NCBI GenBank assembly: GCA_021234155.1
Contig: JAJEKV010000063.1
Location: 7,956,095 to 8,020,094 of the forward strand
Direction: 5' to 3'
Source: Isoetes taiwanensis
Taxonomy: Eukaryota; Streptophyta; Lycopodiopsida; Isoetales; Isoetaceae
DNA: 64,000 nucleotides
In this document: piece after piece, positions 45,073 to 58,494 of the stretch
Numbering within the stretch: position 1 is the stretch's first letter
Layout of the letters: the number at the start of each line of letters is the position of its first letter
Position numbers and translations under genes: made by a program
Notes under the pieces: generated by a model
Databases searched by the model: none
Told to the model about the DNA's origin: nothing
The model's input: only the letters and a program-made list of their open reading frames with translations

Positions 45073-48000
45073 ATGAATTCTAAGGGCAAACCCTCTAGAC
45101 ATGTCTACCGTACTGGAGCTGCTGGATGTGGTGGAAAAGCTGCCCCAACTAATGCGAAGAATTCAGGAACTGTATGTTCTAGTCGATCCATGTATTGGCT
45201 TTCTTAGTCTTACTTCTACATGCTTGGCTGAACCTTTGCTAATGCCAGGAACTGAAGAGAACTTTGGCCTGTGTTACAGCCCATTCCATGCCCTTTCTGC
45301 GATAGAATTTTCAAACAAGATGGTCGTTTGAAGGAACATTTGAAGAGCAAGCATCCAGATGGAGGTGCAATCCAGGATACACAGGAAGCATTTTTGGGAT
45401 CTGCAGTTCCTGCAGCGGACATTTTGCCTGCAATATCAATCCAGAATGATCAGGTTCCCCAGCAGTCATCATATCCCGTGAAGACACCTAAGACTTTGCT
45501 TCATGAATGGTGCCAGAAAAATAATCGACCTTCACCCAAATTTATGCATGTTGGTGATCTAATTTTCTCTTACATATTAGTCTTGAATTTATAGAAACAT
45601 TAAATAACACTTTTTTTTTCTCAAACGTGTAGGTCGAGATTGAGCAAGGTTTTCATTGCAGAGTCATTCTTCCTGATGCTAGGAAAAGAGAGGCGGATGT
45701 GATACTTTGGTACAGGGATCAGGCTGCTCCTACGTCACAGGAAGCTCAACATCGCGCTGCAATTGTAGCATTACATCATGTATTGGGAAACAGAAGGTAT
45801 ACTTCGGTCAATTTGCTTTCCTTGGTCAGACAAAGAGGAAGTTTTTGTAGTATTTTAGTGCCAAATGCTGTTTCAAGTGTAGGATAAAGTGTTGTAGGTC
45901 AACTGGCAGTTCCTTGCCTGCCAGGCTGCGTGCTTGGCATGGCTCATTGCTGTAAGAAGGTTTTGTTATTTTTGCAGTAAATATGCAATTGAGGTTGGTT
46001 AAAAATTTTTGAATTTACTTGTGACATCTCCTTCATGTGCCAAAAGACTTAAATGTTGGACATTAACTGTAACGTTCTAGTTGTGGTTACCTTGCTCAAG
46101 AGTTTCCTCTTTTCAGACTGGATCGGATCATTCCTGATGAGTATCGGCAGCAATGGTATGAACTGGATGCTGCGGCAGAAGCAAAAGAAGCAAGATCGAA
46201 GGCGGGCATTCCAAAAGCAAAAAAGCAAGTTCATACACCAGAATTGCAATCTGTCTATATGAGTGAGAGCAATAGGCGGTTGGTTGAAGGCATCCTAAAG
46301 GAAGGGTCTGGTGGGTCTAATGGGGCTGGAACTCATGTGAAAGACCAAATCAACAGAAGATGTGAAGTAGAGTATGACAATTGCCAAGCCGAGAAAATTA
46401 GCTGCATATTTGAAAAGGAGAGAGATATTTTGGAGGGTACATCAACTTCCAATATGTGTGCGCAGTTGTCACAACTAGGCTTTAAAGATTGTCATATAAA
46501 GGTGGCAATGGAAGTGGCAAACACGCTGTCCAGTGCTCTCGATTGGCTAGTCCTTAATGTCCCAGAGTGTGATCTTCCAGTGAATTTTGCTCCTGAAGCA
46601 TCCAAGTCATCTGTACGTGTACTTGTAAGGGAGTTGCAAGGGGCCATCATTAACGACGAGGGCATTTCGTATTTGATGAAGTATGGTTATTCACATGATG
46701 GTTGCATTGCGGCCTTACTTAAAACAAATGGAGATATAAACTTGGCATTACGTAATTTATTTGAAGACCTAATAAGAAATGAAACTTCCGATTACGTGGG
46801 AATAGATTATGATGAGTTGAATCAGTTAAGAGAAGACGAATTGATTGCATTACAGTCAATATTTGAAGGAGAGGAGGTGACATTTTCCAATGCACTTTTG
46901 AAAATACTAATCAACTTTCCGCTCGGCCATTTAGAGATGGAGGTAAACTGTTTGCTCATGTTTGTAAGTGGTTTGTGATTGTAGGAAGTAATACGAGAAA
47001 GACCTTTGATGTTTGATTGTTTTGCATTTGCAGGTTCATTTAGGAAACTTATACCCTTTTGAAATTCCAACAATTACCTTTTATAGCAAGATTTTACATT
47101 CAGGACTGTTGTTGCAACTTACTCGAATAACGGCTGATTATGCAGCTCAGCTTGTGGGGTCACCTATGATATATGAATTAGTATGCTTTGCAAAAGATTC
47201 TGTAGTAGACCTTATCCACAACTACGATGGAAGCTCCGCTAGCCAGTCAAGCAAGAAAGAGTTATCTAACAACAAGCCAACTCTTGGGAGCATAGTTGCC
47301 AAATATAACAAGCAGTCAATTCCAAATGGATGTGGTAAAATTACTCACGAGAGAGGAGAGATGATGGCATACAAAGATGCTGAGAAAGACACTGCTAGGC
47401 TGAGAGTCGAGTGGGATCATCTGCAAAATTCTCCAGAACATAAAAAAATGTTATCCTCCAGACAAAAACTTCCAGCTCACAGCATGAGAAATCAGTTAAT
47501 AGAGGCCATTGATAAAAATCCCGTCACTGTTATCTGTGGTGAAACTGGATGTGGAAAATCTACACAGGTATTATTGAGTTGTTGCATTTCTCAGGTCTCT
47601 TTCTCTAGATATATATAACTTCAAAGGAAATGGGAAAGCGTTGTTAATTTGAGATGATACCAAGAGCTTGCACTTGGAATAAGAAACATCAAGTTTCTAA
47701 TACAACATAGAATATATGGTTATATATGTAACGTTAATGGAAGACAAGTGTTAAGTTTGGATTCTTTAATAGTAATCTCAGTACTTGAATTGTTTCCTAT
47801 GCTCCTTTTTTATAAGTTATAAGCTTTATGCAGATCTCACTCTTCTTTTTTTCTCAAAAGGTACCACAGTACATATTGGAGTCATGGATTGAGAAAGGAC
47901 ATGATATATGCAATATATTGTGCACACAGCCGAGGAGGCTCTCTGCAATTGGACTGGCCAATCGTGTTGCAAGAGAAAGAGGGCAAGGTGTTGGAAAAAC

Positions 48001-51000
48001 TGTAAGTGCGTAGAGCCAAGTCCTTGTATAACGATTTATGATAATTTCTGCAGATATTTAAGATGTTCTATGATCTGGCTTCCAAATTTATATGCAGATT
48101 GGATACTCGGTGCGTCTAGAAAGTTGTCGGTCACATTACACCCGCTTGCTTTTTTGTACTACTGGCATTGTTTTACGGAGATTAATATCTGATCCCAGCC
48201 TTGAAGGAGTTACTCATGTCATTGTTGATGAAGTGCACGAGAGAACTGTAGAGAATGATCTTTTGCTGCTGCTTCTGAAGAAGCTTTTGAAGAGGTTCAA
48301 TGCTAACTTCCTCCTTGTCTTCCCTGTGGAATGAATTTTTTGGCTGATGCCTTATCTTTGCTCTTCTGTTTTACCAAGGTCAGCGAGCATTCGTCTGATA
48401 CTGATGTCAGCAACACTTAATTCAAGCGTTTTTGCTGGATATTTTCAAGAAATAGTTGGTCACTGCCCAATGGTCTGTCATATTCCAGGATTTACATTTC
48501 CTGTAAAAGAGTTGTTCTTAGAAGATGTCCTAGAGCTTACAGGATACAAAATAAATCGGAAATCAAAGTATTCAAAAGGCAAATCTAGTCAATTGCTGTC
48601 CTCCATGAAGCCAGTTATGCCAACTTCAGATGTAGACAGTTGGGAGGTGCAGGGTGAACAGCAGGATTTTAGATTTTTCCCAGTTACATACAGCGAGCTC
48701 ACGCTGCAGGCAATGGCATATATAGATGAGAGCATTATTAATTTTGATCTTATTGAGACTCTATTATGCACAGTTCTCCAACTAGAGATGACTCCCTCAG
48801 AAGTTTATGGACCATTGATACCATGCGGAGAGGAAATTAATGGCTTGCAAAATAATGGATCTTTTCTGATTTTTCTTCCTGGCATGTTTGAAATAAGAAG
48901 ATTACAAGTCCGATTGCAATCTTCTAAAAAACTTGCAGAATATGGTGTTGATGGGAAGTGGGTGCTAGCATTACATGGCTCGCTTTCAAATGAGGAACAG
49001 AGCCGGGTATTTCTGAAGCCGCCACCAGGCGTAAGGAAAATAGTTCTTTCAACCAATATTGCTGAAACAAGCATTACCATTGATGATATTTTGTAAGCTT
49101 CTATCTCCGTTGTTTTCTGTTGGCACTTTTATCTGGGGGATGGAATTGGTGACAGTGTATAGTCACATAGCAAGACATGCATATGTGAAATTGGGTGATT
49201 AGGCTGTTTTCAATTCCTTTTCGCAGCCATACATTTTGGATGCTTGTATCTAATGAATGTCCTTTGTTAAGAGACCGTGCTGGTTTGTGTAAATTGCAAA
49301 GATCTTCAATCCTTAGGATAAACGTGTTCATATATTTGTGGAACTTAAAAGTTTCGTCTGATCTTGTTCAGGTATGTCATAGACACGGGTCGTCATAAAG
49401 AGATGGCATATGATCATACCAAGAGTCTTTCTTGCTTGGAGGATGCCTGGATTTCGAAGTCTAATGCAAAACAGAGGCGTGGACGTGCTGGCCGTGTTCA
49501 ATCAGGTTGTTGTTTACGACTTTTCAGCCAGGAAAAATTTAAAGAGATGCATGAGCAGCAACTTCCAGAAGTACTTCGTGTCTCCCTTGAAGGTTTATGC
49601 CTAAAAGTAAGTTCAAGCTGGTTATTTCATTATCTTGACATATGTAAAGACCTGGTTACCCTTGAGCCTTTAGATTGCACGACCCTCATTGTGCATGTTC
49701 CCTTGAAATGATGGACTTCTATGCAGTAATTCTTCCTCGGTTGCAGCTGACTACTACCCATATGGCATGCTGTGTAGATTGTTTAGGGTGGCCTTATGGG
49801 ACATTAAAATCTTATAGGGTTGTTCTGGGTAATTTTACATGCAATATGGTGCACCATATATTTGATAGCAATGATTTTGGACCTCTTAGGCAACTGTACA
49901 GTTGCACATAGAAATCAGCTCTTCAACTTGCTTGACCACAAAATTTCTTACTCTTAAAGTATGAGTTAAAACTTTTGCGTTATTTTGGGAATATTAGTGG
50001 GGTCAATATGGTCTACGAGTTGATGGCTTTGTTCTTTCATGTGTTCATTGTTAACATGTTATATAATTCAGTCCGATTGCTATGATAACTGGTTTTTTGC
50101 CACTCCAAAGTGGAACTTCTTTGTACGTGTTTCTTGATGGTGATATTATGATTGTCACTTCCGCTAATTATATTCTCTAATTGACAGATCAAATGCCTTG
50201 TACCAGGAGACTTGGTGACTGTATTGTCAGAGATGTTGACTTCTCCATTATCAGGTTCCATTGACATGGCTGTGAAAAGCCTGCAAGATCTAAATGCATT
50301 AGATGGGGAAGAAAGCCTCACACCCCTCGGTCGGCATCTTGCACAAATGCCTGTCGACGTGCTTGGCGTTGGAAAAATGCTAATATTTGCCTGTATGCTA
50401 CGATGCATTGATCCCATGCTCACTATTGCTGCAGCATTGAGTGGGCGCTCTCCCTTTTTATCCCTCTCAGACCGGAGAGAAGAGACTACCAAAGTTAAAT
50501 GTAGCTTTTCTGATGGTAGCAAAAGTGATCACATTACATTGTTGCTGCTTATAATGGATGGGTATATGCTCGGAAACAGGGGCGTATTGCTGAAAACGAT
50601 TATTGTGCTGTTAATCTTTTATCAAAAGACAGTCTGCTTGGTATTGAGGCAAGTCGTATTGACTATTTAAAACTACTAGCAGATCTTGGTTTCATCTCAA
50701 AAACTAATTTGGACAGAGGCTCTGCAATCTCTGGGAATCTAGCAGATCCAGAACCTTTTGTTATCAATTCTACAAGTGTCAGAGTTATCAAAGCCATTGT
50801 CTGTGCTGGATTTTATCCAAACATAGCACGTGTCCAGCATCCTGAACAGACATATGTGCAGACAGAAGCCGGGACAGTTCCTAAGCCTGCTGCTGCTCAT
50901 GAAATCCATTACTTTACAAAACCAGATGGGCGGGTCTTTTTGCATCCTTCCAGTGTCAACTTCCAAGTTGCGAAGTATGAGAGCAATTGGCTTGCATATA

Positions 51001-51290
51001 CTGAGAAGTTGAAAACTTCCAAGATATTTCTAAAGGAAGTTTCAGTGGTTCCTGCTTATAGTCTGCTGCTTTTTGGTGGAAAGATAAGTGTCATGCATGA
51101 GAAACAGGCTATTGCAGTTGATGATTGGCTGGTGTTCGAAGCACCTGCACGTATAGCTGTTTTAATTAGGGAATTACGTACAAAGGTCGATTTTCTTTTG
51201 TTGGAAAAGATTAAAGATCCTACTCTAGATATCTCTGCGAGCTCAGTTGTTACGGCTGTTATTCGACTTTTGAGTACTGATGGGTTTTGA
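45073..51290 (+). CDS. DExH-box RNA helicase with zinc finger, UBA-like and RWD domains
   Basis: ATP-dependent RNA helicase of the DEAH/RHA group, most like plant DExH7/DHX57/DHX29-type proteins. Ten exons fit GT-AG borders: 45,073-45,171; 45,280-45,549; 45,633-45,796; 46,117-46,942; 47,034-47,568; 47,861-48,001; 48,098-48,294; 48,379-49,092; 49,372-49,606; 50,188-51,290 (about 1,430 codons). Domains in order: C2H2 finger [20 protein letters not shown] (residues ~37-58); UBA-like helix bundle (~285-325); RWD ([17 protein letters not shown], ~395-500); motif [11 protein letters not shown]; Ia [55 protein letters not shown]2; OB-fold region to the stop. Exon 10 needs one extra base near 50,540, where DHITL should pass directly into AAYNGW; this is the only break. 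Start chosen because it is followed by a clean phase-0 intron. Likely an expressed host gene. Confidence 0.9.
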
Positions 51291-52587
51291 GCTCTCATGC
51301 TCATCAACCATTCCTCGTATTCTTCTCAGTGGGTTTCTTCAAACTGCTTTTGAATGTTTTCCTTGTATGTTCTATAAGGTAAGGAGCCTGCAGTATTTGC
51401 CTTAACTTAGTATGTAGGGTTCTAATATATGTTTGATTCTTCAAAATGCAGCCAGGCATGATCTTTTGTGGCTTATGTATTGGTGGTCTGGTATCTGGTC
51501 TATGACTTATAGTTCTCGAACCTGCTTGTCTTTTAGCTTCAGGGGTAAGAAGATGTTCTATATAATATATACTATTATTCTCTGACGTCCCACAAACCCC
51601 TTGAGCAATTTGGTCATTTGCCTGCAGTGTTTGATTCAGTGGAAGAATTTGTTTTGTTTGAAGGGACAAGATTGTGTTACCTTTCCAATGATGATCTAAA
51701 AGGTGATAATGAAGAAGATTGGAACATGAAGATAGTTCGCTGTACATTTATGCAGAAGCAACAGACACAAGGGCAGAATCGGAATTATTTGTGTATCATT
51801 GAAAGAAATGCTTTTAGTAAGCGATAGCTCATAATACTGTGGGGTCTCAGTTCAGAAGGAAAGAAGAATGAGCTGCAAAGATGAATATTACATGTTATAA
51901 GAAATCCGTGAAGATTATATACAAAACATTTAAGTTGATTATATACAAAACGTTAAGTTGATTGAGAAGAGCAGTCACTATTCTAGTAATAGCTGGGGAA
52001 GCCTTCTGATCTTAAAAAAATGACAATGTAATGGGTCAATCATAGTTACCCACTTTGCCTATACTAATGGAAGATCTGTTTGCAATTTGTGAATATATAT
52101 ATAGCAGGCTATGTTGTCCTCCATCCCATCTCCTTCAAGGTGCAGGTGCCTCCTTAGGCTGGGTTCACATGCAACCATTGTCGGAGAGGGGCCCCTGCTT
52201 TTGCCATGTGCTAATTGGCGATAGAGGGATGGTCCATGTGAAAGAGTGAGCCTTTTAGGCAGTTGAAGCCCTCTCGATTCATCTCCTTTCCAAGCATCTA
52301 CGTATGGTTGTCAACCGCACTATGACAAGTTTTTTATCTTGTTGCTCTAGAGTGGAAAGTCAAAAGCTCCTCCAACATTATTTGGGCAAAAGCCCCGACT
52401 TTTATGATGATCTAGTTGTAGTTGAGGTTGTTTGCATAAAGTAGTTGGACATTGCATGTACTGGGGATAAAGCAGCAATGCAATGCTAGCTACTTGGTTG
52501 GAGAACATTTAGATATAGAGACAAGGTCAAGAAGATGATACTAATTTTGTCATCTAAAAGAACAAAGTTTTTCACGTCAAGAAGTAT
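51291..52587 (+). other. 3' region of the helicase and intergenic sequence
   Basis: Probably holds the 3' UTR. A 69-codon open frame (51,618-51,827) has no recognised homology. No polyadenylation signal can be fixed with confidence. Confidence 0.4.
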
Positions 52588-53040
52588 TGTAACGTTCCTA
52601 ACCGACATGCCCTTAGCCAACTGGGCAAAACCGTCTAGACGTTTATGAGTAGTCGCTTCTACCCATTTATGCTTGTCTCGGGGAACGCCCTACAGGCACA
52701 TTCAAGGTTCGAATACTCGAGCGGTCTACCATGGGCCCGTTACAGTCTCTCCCACTAGAACTATGCTCGTCCTCGAGCATCCAAGGTTATACCATGTCAC
52801 AATAATTACCAAGTCTTTGCAAATTACCCATGCATATAGGCACCCATGGAGACTCGAACTCGAGACCTGCTCTGATACCAACTGTAACGTTCCTAACCAA
52901 CATGCCCTTAACCAACTGGGCAAAACCGTCTAGACGTTTATGAGTAGTCGCTTCTACCCATTTATGCCGGTGTCTCGGGAACGCCCCACAGGCACATTCA
53001 AGGTTCGAATACTCGAGCGGTCTACCATGGGCCCGTTACA
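52588..53040 (-). mobile_element. TRIM (miniature LTR retrotransposon)
   Basis: Two near-identical terminal repeats (52,588-52,744 and 52,883-53,040) start TGTAACG and end CGTTACA. The target duplication AGTAT flanks the unit exactly (52,583-52,587 and 53,041-53,045). Read on the minus strand, TTGGTATCAGAGC follows the 5' repeat as primer site for initiator-Met tRNA, and AGTGGGAGAGAC precedes the 3' repeat as polypurine tract. The ~138 bp interior is noncoding. Confidence 0.95.
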
Positions 53041-53045
53041 AGTAT

Positions 53046-54889
53046 GGGGTTATTGAAATAATCCAAGAGGCTAATTTTTGATATATGTGGAGTCATTGGC
53101 CTAGACAATGTAGGATTTACCATGGCAAAGAGTGAATCAAGAAATAATGTACTTATGGTTTATCTATTGCTAGGAATAAATCTAATGGAAAATGCTATTG
53201 ACATTAACCTAGCTAGCCAAGTGTACCAACACCTTTGGCACGTCCCATAAATTACAAATTGTGCAGGACTTATTACTAATATTATTGAGGTCATCGATGA
53301 CTTGAGCATCGACATATAGTCAAGAGTTTGCTTTATGTCTATCTATGACATTAGTATTAACATCGGGGCTTATGATCCTGGTTGGCTACTTGCTGCATAG
53401 AGACTTTATTATTAGAATTTAAATTGACTGAATTTTATTATCGGTAGGGAAAAAGGCCTATGTGGTCCAATAGAATAGAATATTATACCTATTACTTCAT
53501 AGTTAAACAACCACTGAAGGGTTTTCAACCAAAACCTTAATAGTAATAAATGTATTGCCAAAAAAATTACATATTACAGCTTGTATGATTAATCAACCCT
53601 TACAGTATAGAGGTCTAGGTCTCAAACCTATCTAATCAACCGCTAGATTGTACATATGGTGATCCACTAGGTAAGTAAGTACTACAGAAAAAGAATGATG
53701 CCAAGGTTGCTAGCATGCCCAGTTGTGTTAGGGATTGTCGACACCTTCTTTATCTAGATGACATGAGACTTGCTCAACATCTTCCTCACCAAGGTAAGTA
53801 CTACAGGCATGTCTTTTAGCACTTTGACCATTCTCCATCTTCTACCTCAAGTACCTGGTGTGCTGCTAACAAAAAGATGCATAAATAATGAAAATAAAAG
53901 TCAAGACAAAGATAACTGATACTATAAGGATTTTATAGCAGAGGCCAAGCTGCAAAAAGTGTAAATCGAACTAAAAGTCCGCTATAATATGGTGCATGAA
54001 CTGAGTGCTGATGCCTTAATAATGTCAAAAAACTGTGAACTAAACAGAGGGTGCATATGAATTGTAAATGAAGGTAAGTACTATAAGCATCTTTTACAGG
54101 TTTACACATTGAAAGTAGCTTTTACACTTTCCACACATCCATGCTTCTAGTCATCAAATACCAAACAATATAATCCTTAGCACTACACATGTAATTCATT
54201 CTATTGTCTTCAATTTTTGTTCGTGGTCCTCCTCCAGAAATATTCTGCAATGCAATCGAAGTCTTTGTTTTGGTGCCACATTTTTGTTTCATCACAATTT
54301 TCAGTCATCCGATGCTATCACTATGACGACGACGAATCATCGATGCGATCGCTATTACTATGACGACGAGTCATCGCTCGATTATTTGTTTGCAGGAGGT
54401 ATCATAACTCAACCCTGGGATCGAGGATCTCCGGCACATCAAATCCGCCATAGATCCCTGGTCATGCCTTAGTTTTTGATATTTTTCTGTAGCATTTGTT
54501 CGCCTGCTAGATGAAACAACCTCGCAGGACTTTCATGAAAGCTACACTTGAAAGATACATGCCCTCTTTTGCAAATGCGGTCTTCAATGCGTCTAGAATC
54601 TCTATCTAGAAAAAAAGGGTCTCTGTTAAAATGGCGGCAAGGTCTTCATCCTGGAAGCATTTTGCCGCAAAAAACTAAGTTAAGGCACTTTTTCCACAGT
54701 AGTTGCAAAATATGGCTGTCATATACAATATATGACACCATTTGTGACTGCAGGGCTAAAAATGAGACACACAAATTAATTGAATTTTTTCATGAAGTCC
54801 TTCCATTTTCTGCTTCCTTTTTCCACTTTTCTGCATTGTGAGTGTCTATGGCAAACACAACATGGAAATTGGGTCCCAATTTTTTGTCG
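53046..54889. other. No gene recognised; possible LINE 3' relic
   Basis: Around 53,440-53,560, minus-strand sequence GGTTTTGGTTGAAAACCCTT and GGACCACATAGGCC resembles the 3' end of the LINE at 41.2 kb. At 54,300-54,370 a ~40 bp ATGACGACGA-containing unit is duplicated. Otherwise nothing recognisable. Confidence 0.4.
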
Positions 54890-55765
54890 GAAGTTAAGTT
54901 ATATACTGACACGTGGCATATCTGTTACGGCTTCAAGCTCTCGGTTCGATAGAACTTACTGAAATGTAGATGCAGCTGTGGCACCTTCAGGTCTCCTCCG
55001 GTTCTGTCTCAAAGACAACTCAGTTTCAGATCACCATCCGCAATTCCTTTCAGACGAGCCTTTGTAGCAACGACAACCTGGACGGACATGTTTTTGCTTA
55101 AATGTAAAGTTCTTGAAGGATGCTGACTTTCAGGAAGGCTGCAAGAATACCTTCAGCCGACGTCGAGACATGGTTGGCATAGTGGATGCAATTGCAGCAA
55201 TCAATGGTTTTTCCATACAGTGGGGCCAAGAGTCTGCAGCAGCAAGTCGCGTTTTATTGGACACCTTGTGTCAGGACCTGCTCCATACTCGACAGGGACT
55301 TCTTTCAGGTGTTCACGATCGAATTATTCTAGCACAGATCCAAGCATTGGAGGAGGACCAAATCCAACAAGCAAAGGCGAAAGCAGGTTTGCAGTGGTTT
55401 CATGATGGAGACCGTTGTACATGCTTCTTTTTCCGTGCGCCTAAGAGGCGTCGCATGACGTCAACCATGTCCTCACTGCTTTTGCCAGATGGCTCGGTGC
55501 TAACAGAGCCAATAGAGCTCAAGCAACATCATATAACCACTTTCAGATGTTTTTCGCTGAGAAACATCTTCCCCTTCAATCAGAACAGCGACATGCGGTT
55601 TTGTTTAGGATTCCCCCCATCATCTCTGACAAGCAACGCGTATCAATAGAGGCGTCTATGAAGCGTGTCAAGCGGTTTAGACTTGTTTTGTGCTGGTACG
55701 TCCTTTGCCTGAAGTTTGTTATTTGGCCTATATACTTCTTTATAGTTGGTGTGCACGTGAGTATA
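54890..55765 (+). mobile_element. LINE fragment: end of endonuclease and linker to RT
   Basis: The first part encodes LLRFCLKDNSVSDHHPQFLS, ending with the SDHxP motif that closes the APE-type endonuclease. A second frame encodes the linker typical of plant LINE ORF2 (KAGLQWFHDGDRCTCFFFRA; DGSVLTEPIE), running to the start of RT. A further hydrophobic stretch (about 55,650-55,765) recurs at 58,378-58,493. The RT catalytic part is absent. Confidence 0.75.
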
Positions 55766-55769
55766 TTGT

Positions 55770-56230
55770 GACATGTTTGTGTTCCTTTTAATTTGGACCT
55801 ACTTGAAAGTTTGGAATTTTAGTTCCAGTTGTTTATCGAATAATATCATTCGCAATTATGACATGTGAAGAGAAACAATATAGTGATGTAATATTTTCAG
55901 TTCGATTGTTAGAAACCTACATGAAAAAATATGGAGGCCTTTGTTTTCTTATTTTTTTCCCTTAAGGTAACAAAATAAACTTTATTGATTGGAAAATTTC
56001 TACAAAGCTATATTAGATCCATTTATGGATCAGAGCGATATCTAGCGGCCAACATGATAGCAGTTACATGACAAAATTATGTAGTACTTGGTTGGAACTG
56101 ATTCAACCTCTTCCCAAACAGCTAATACTATGGGGACCATAGCATTAGCTCTTTCAAACTAGTAAGTACTATGGAAAAGGGTTCTGCCCTTTCTTGTAAA
56201 CCATACTTTATAAAAGCTAGCATGCCTCTG
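55770..56230 (+). repeat. Dispersed repeat, copy 1
   Basis: Nearly the same sequence as 63,480-64,000 (shared blocks include TTTTAGTTCCAGTTGTTTAT and GATATCTAGCGGCCAACATG). It follows directly on the LINE fragment and may be its 3' tail or a target-site repeat. Confidence 0.85.
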
Positions 56231-56987
56231 CCTCTAAAAACAAAGGTCAGCGTCAAGATAAAAAGTTTAAAATTAAACTGTAGCGGAATTCTTCAATCAA
56301 CGGTCTAATAAGAATGCCATCAATTTGCTCCTAAACTTAATACCAAAATTCCCTTGAAGTTTCCTCTCAGAAGTCGCATGGATTATAACATTTCAAGAAC
56401 TTGCTCCCAATTGCGTGAGGCTAGAGCTTCCTATTATGTAAGGATTCAAAGACACTAGAGTACATAGACAAAGAACATGTCAGCTACATCTAATCCCATC
56501 TAGTCTTGTCACCTCAGGGGTCAAGTGCACAATAATCAAGAGCCTCCCATCTCATGCTCATGAATATAGCATTACTTACCATACTATCTATTGTAAATAT
56601 CTCCCATCGAGTTTCTCCTGGTTGGGATAGGATATCACAACCACTGAGAACTCATGCTTCAAAATTATTCCTTACATAGTATAGCATAAATTGTAGATAA
56701 TATATATAAAGTCAACATTTTGAAATAAAAACGGCTTATTACTCTATATCCCATGCAGTTCCATCAACATGGATATGCCTTCTAATGAAGGCACCAACAC
56801 TGTGTCTACAAATTAATCCATAAATGCGAGCTAAATAAATTTATGTATTACTGAAACGCCACAACTACTTGTCGAAATAAGAATAGCATAAACCATTTCA
56901 ATGAGCTTTATATGATATAAAAACTAATTGCTAGGCATCAGATGAACAAATAACAAGAGACTACACTAATAGCAGTGCATAACTATT
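56231..56987. other. No gene recognised
   Basis: AT-rich sequence with only short frames between the dispersed repeat and the second TRIM. Confidence 0.4.
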
Positions 56988-57550
56988 TGTAATGTTCCTT
57001 AACCACCCCGGGCTAAACCAATTGGCCAAAACATCCAGATCCATCTCACCCATTTATAGTGGTATTAGGAAACGCCACACCAAGTCTACTCGAGGGGTCT
57101 CATATGGGTCCGTTACAATCTCTCCCACTAGAACTGTGCTCATCCTCAAGCATCAACAAGACCATAGACCACACCATCCATGGTGTTCAAAACCAAGCCA
57201 AGGACATATTGTCAAACGGTATCCAAGTTATACATGCCCCCAGGGAAACTCGAACTCAAGCCCGGCCTTGATACCAAATGTAATCTTCCTCAACCACCCC
57301 GGCGTAAATCAATTGGCCTAAACATTCGGATATTTATGGGAAATCCATCCCACCCTCTTATGGTGGTATCAGGAAATGTGACACCAAGATCTACGGAGCA
57401 GTCTCCCATATGGGTCTGTTACAATCTCTCCCACTAGAACTATGCTCGTCCTCGAGCATCATAAGACCATGTACCAAACCATTCCATGGTGTCCAAGACA
57501 ATGCCAAGACCATAACGTTTAATGATATCCAAGTTATACATGCCCCCATG
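56988..57550 (-). mobile_element. Second TRIM, tandem and truncated
   Basis: Terminal repeats 56,988-57,117 and 57,279-57,423 (TGTAAT...GTTACA). On the minus strand the first internal region shows a degraded primer site (TTTGGTATCAAGG), and CTCTCCCACTAGAACT follows each repeat on the + strand as in the first TRIM. A second internal region (57,424-57,550) follows without a third repeat, giving LTR-int-LTR-int. Its right end runs into LINE sequence. Confidence 0.8.
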
Positions 57551-57559
57551 GTTGCGTAT

Positions 57560-58493
57560 TCTATGGTTTGCCACTTCACTGGCCTTTTCTTGGATCTGAA
57601 GCGTGTAGGATCTTGGCTATCTGGGCACCTCCACAAGCTAGGGCTTCCTACTTATCAATCTATCAAGCTTGTGGCAAAAGGTCAATGATACTTTCTTTTG
57701 ATGTTTGAATCTCCTGAACTGGCTCCTCAACTCATAGAACGAGGTGTTGATCCTCTTTGGAAGCACTTCTTGCTCTATCAGCAGTATGTTTCTGGCTCCT
57801 TTCCAGCTAAGCCAAATGCTTTACATGCCCCATTCTGGTTTGCTATTCAATATTTCCCTCCAAAGCTACAGGATTCCAAGTTTATACCAAATGTTGAGAT
57901 TGCTGAGTGGGATTCAGAGATTGCAAATGCAAATTGAAGAGGCTCGTGGACAGTACATGGACATTGATCGGCGTGGCATCCATTCAAGCACAAGTGTCGC
58001 AGGGGAGACGTATCAAAGCTTGTAGATATGATTGGTCGAAGATTCAATGTCCTTATCGCAGCAGCTGATTTTGCTAGTGCAAGGGTGGTGATAGCATGGA
58101 TTCCTTCCTTTCCAGTCATCCTCACCCAGGCTGATCGTTTTAGTCATTGGGCTCTAATTGTGTGGCAGGAACAGGGCGTTAAGTATGGCCTAATTAATGT
58201 TTATGTCCATAACATGCCCCATCAGAGGGCTTCACTACTCAAGCAACATCTGCGTAACCATTTTCAGACATTTTTCGCTAAGAAACATCTTCCCCTTCAA
58301 TCGGAAATGCAAGATGTTGTCTTGTCTAGGATTTCCCCCATCATCTCTGACGAGCAACGCATATCAATAGAGGCGGCTATGAAGCTTGTCAAATGGTTTG
58401 GATTTGTTTTGTGCTGCTACATCCTTTGCCTGAAGTTTGTTGTTTGGCCTATATACTTCTTCATAGTTGGTGTGCACGCGAGTATATTGTGAT
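57560..58493 (+). mobile_element. LINE fragment with internal deletion
   Basis: The upstream part has unassigned frames (PQLIERGVDPLWKHFLLYQQ). The clear part encodes an endonuclease segment (HWALIVWQEQGVKYGLINVY) that jumps at about 58,245 to FQTFFAKKHLPLQSEMQ. That second part matches 55,550-55,650 and belongs to the linker before RT. The end of the endonuclease and the KAGLQW linker are therefore deleted relative to 54,890-55,765. Confidence 0.7.
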
Positions 58494-58494
58494 A

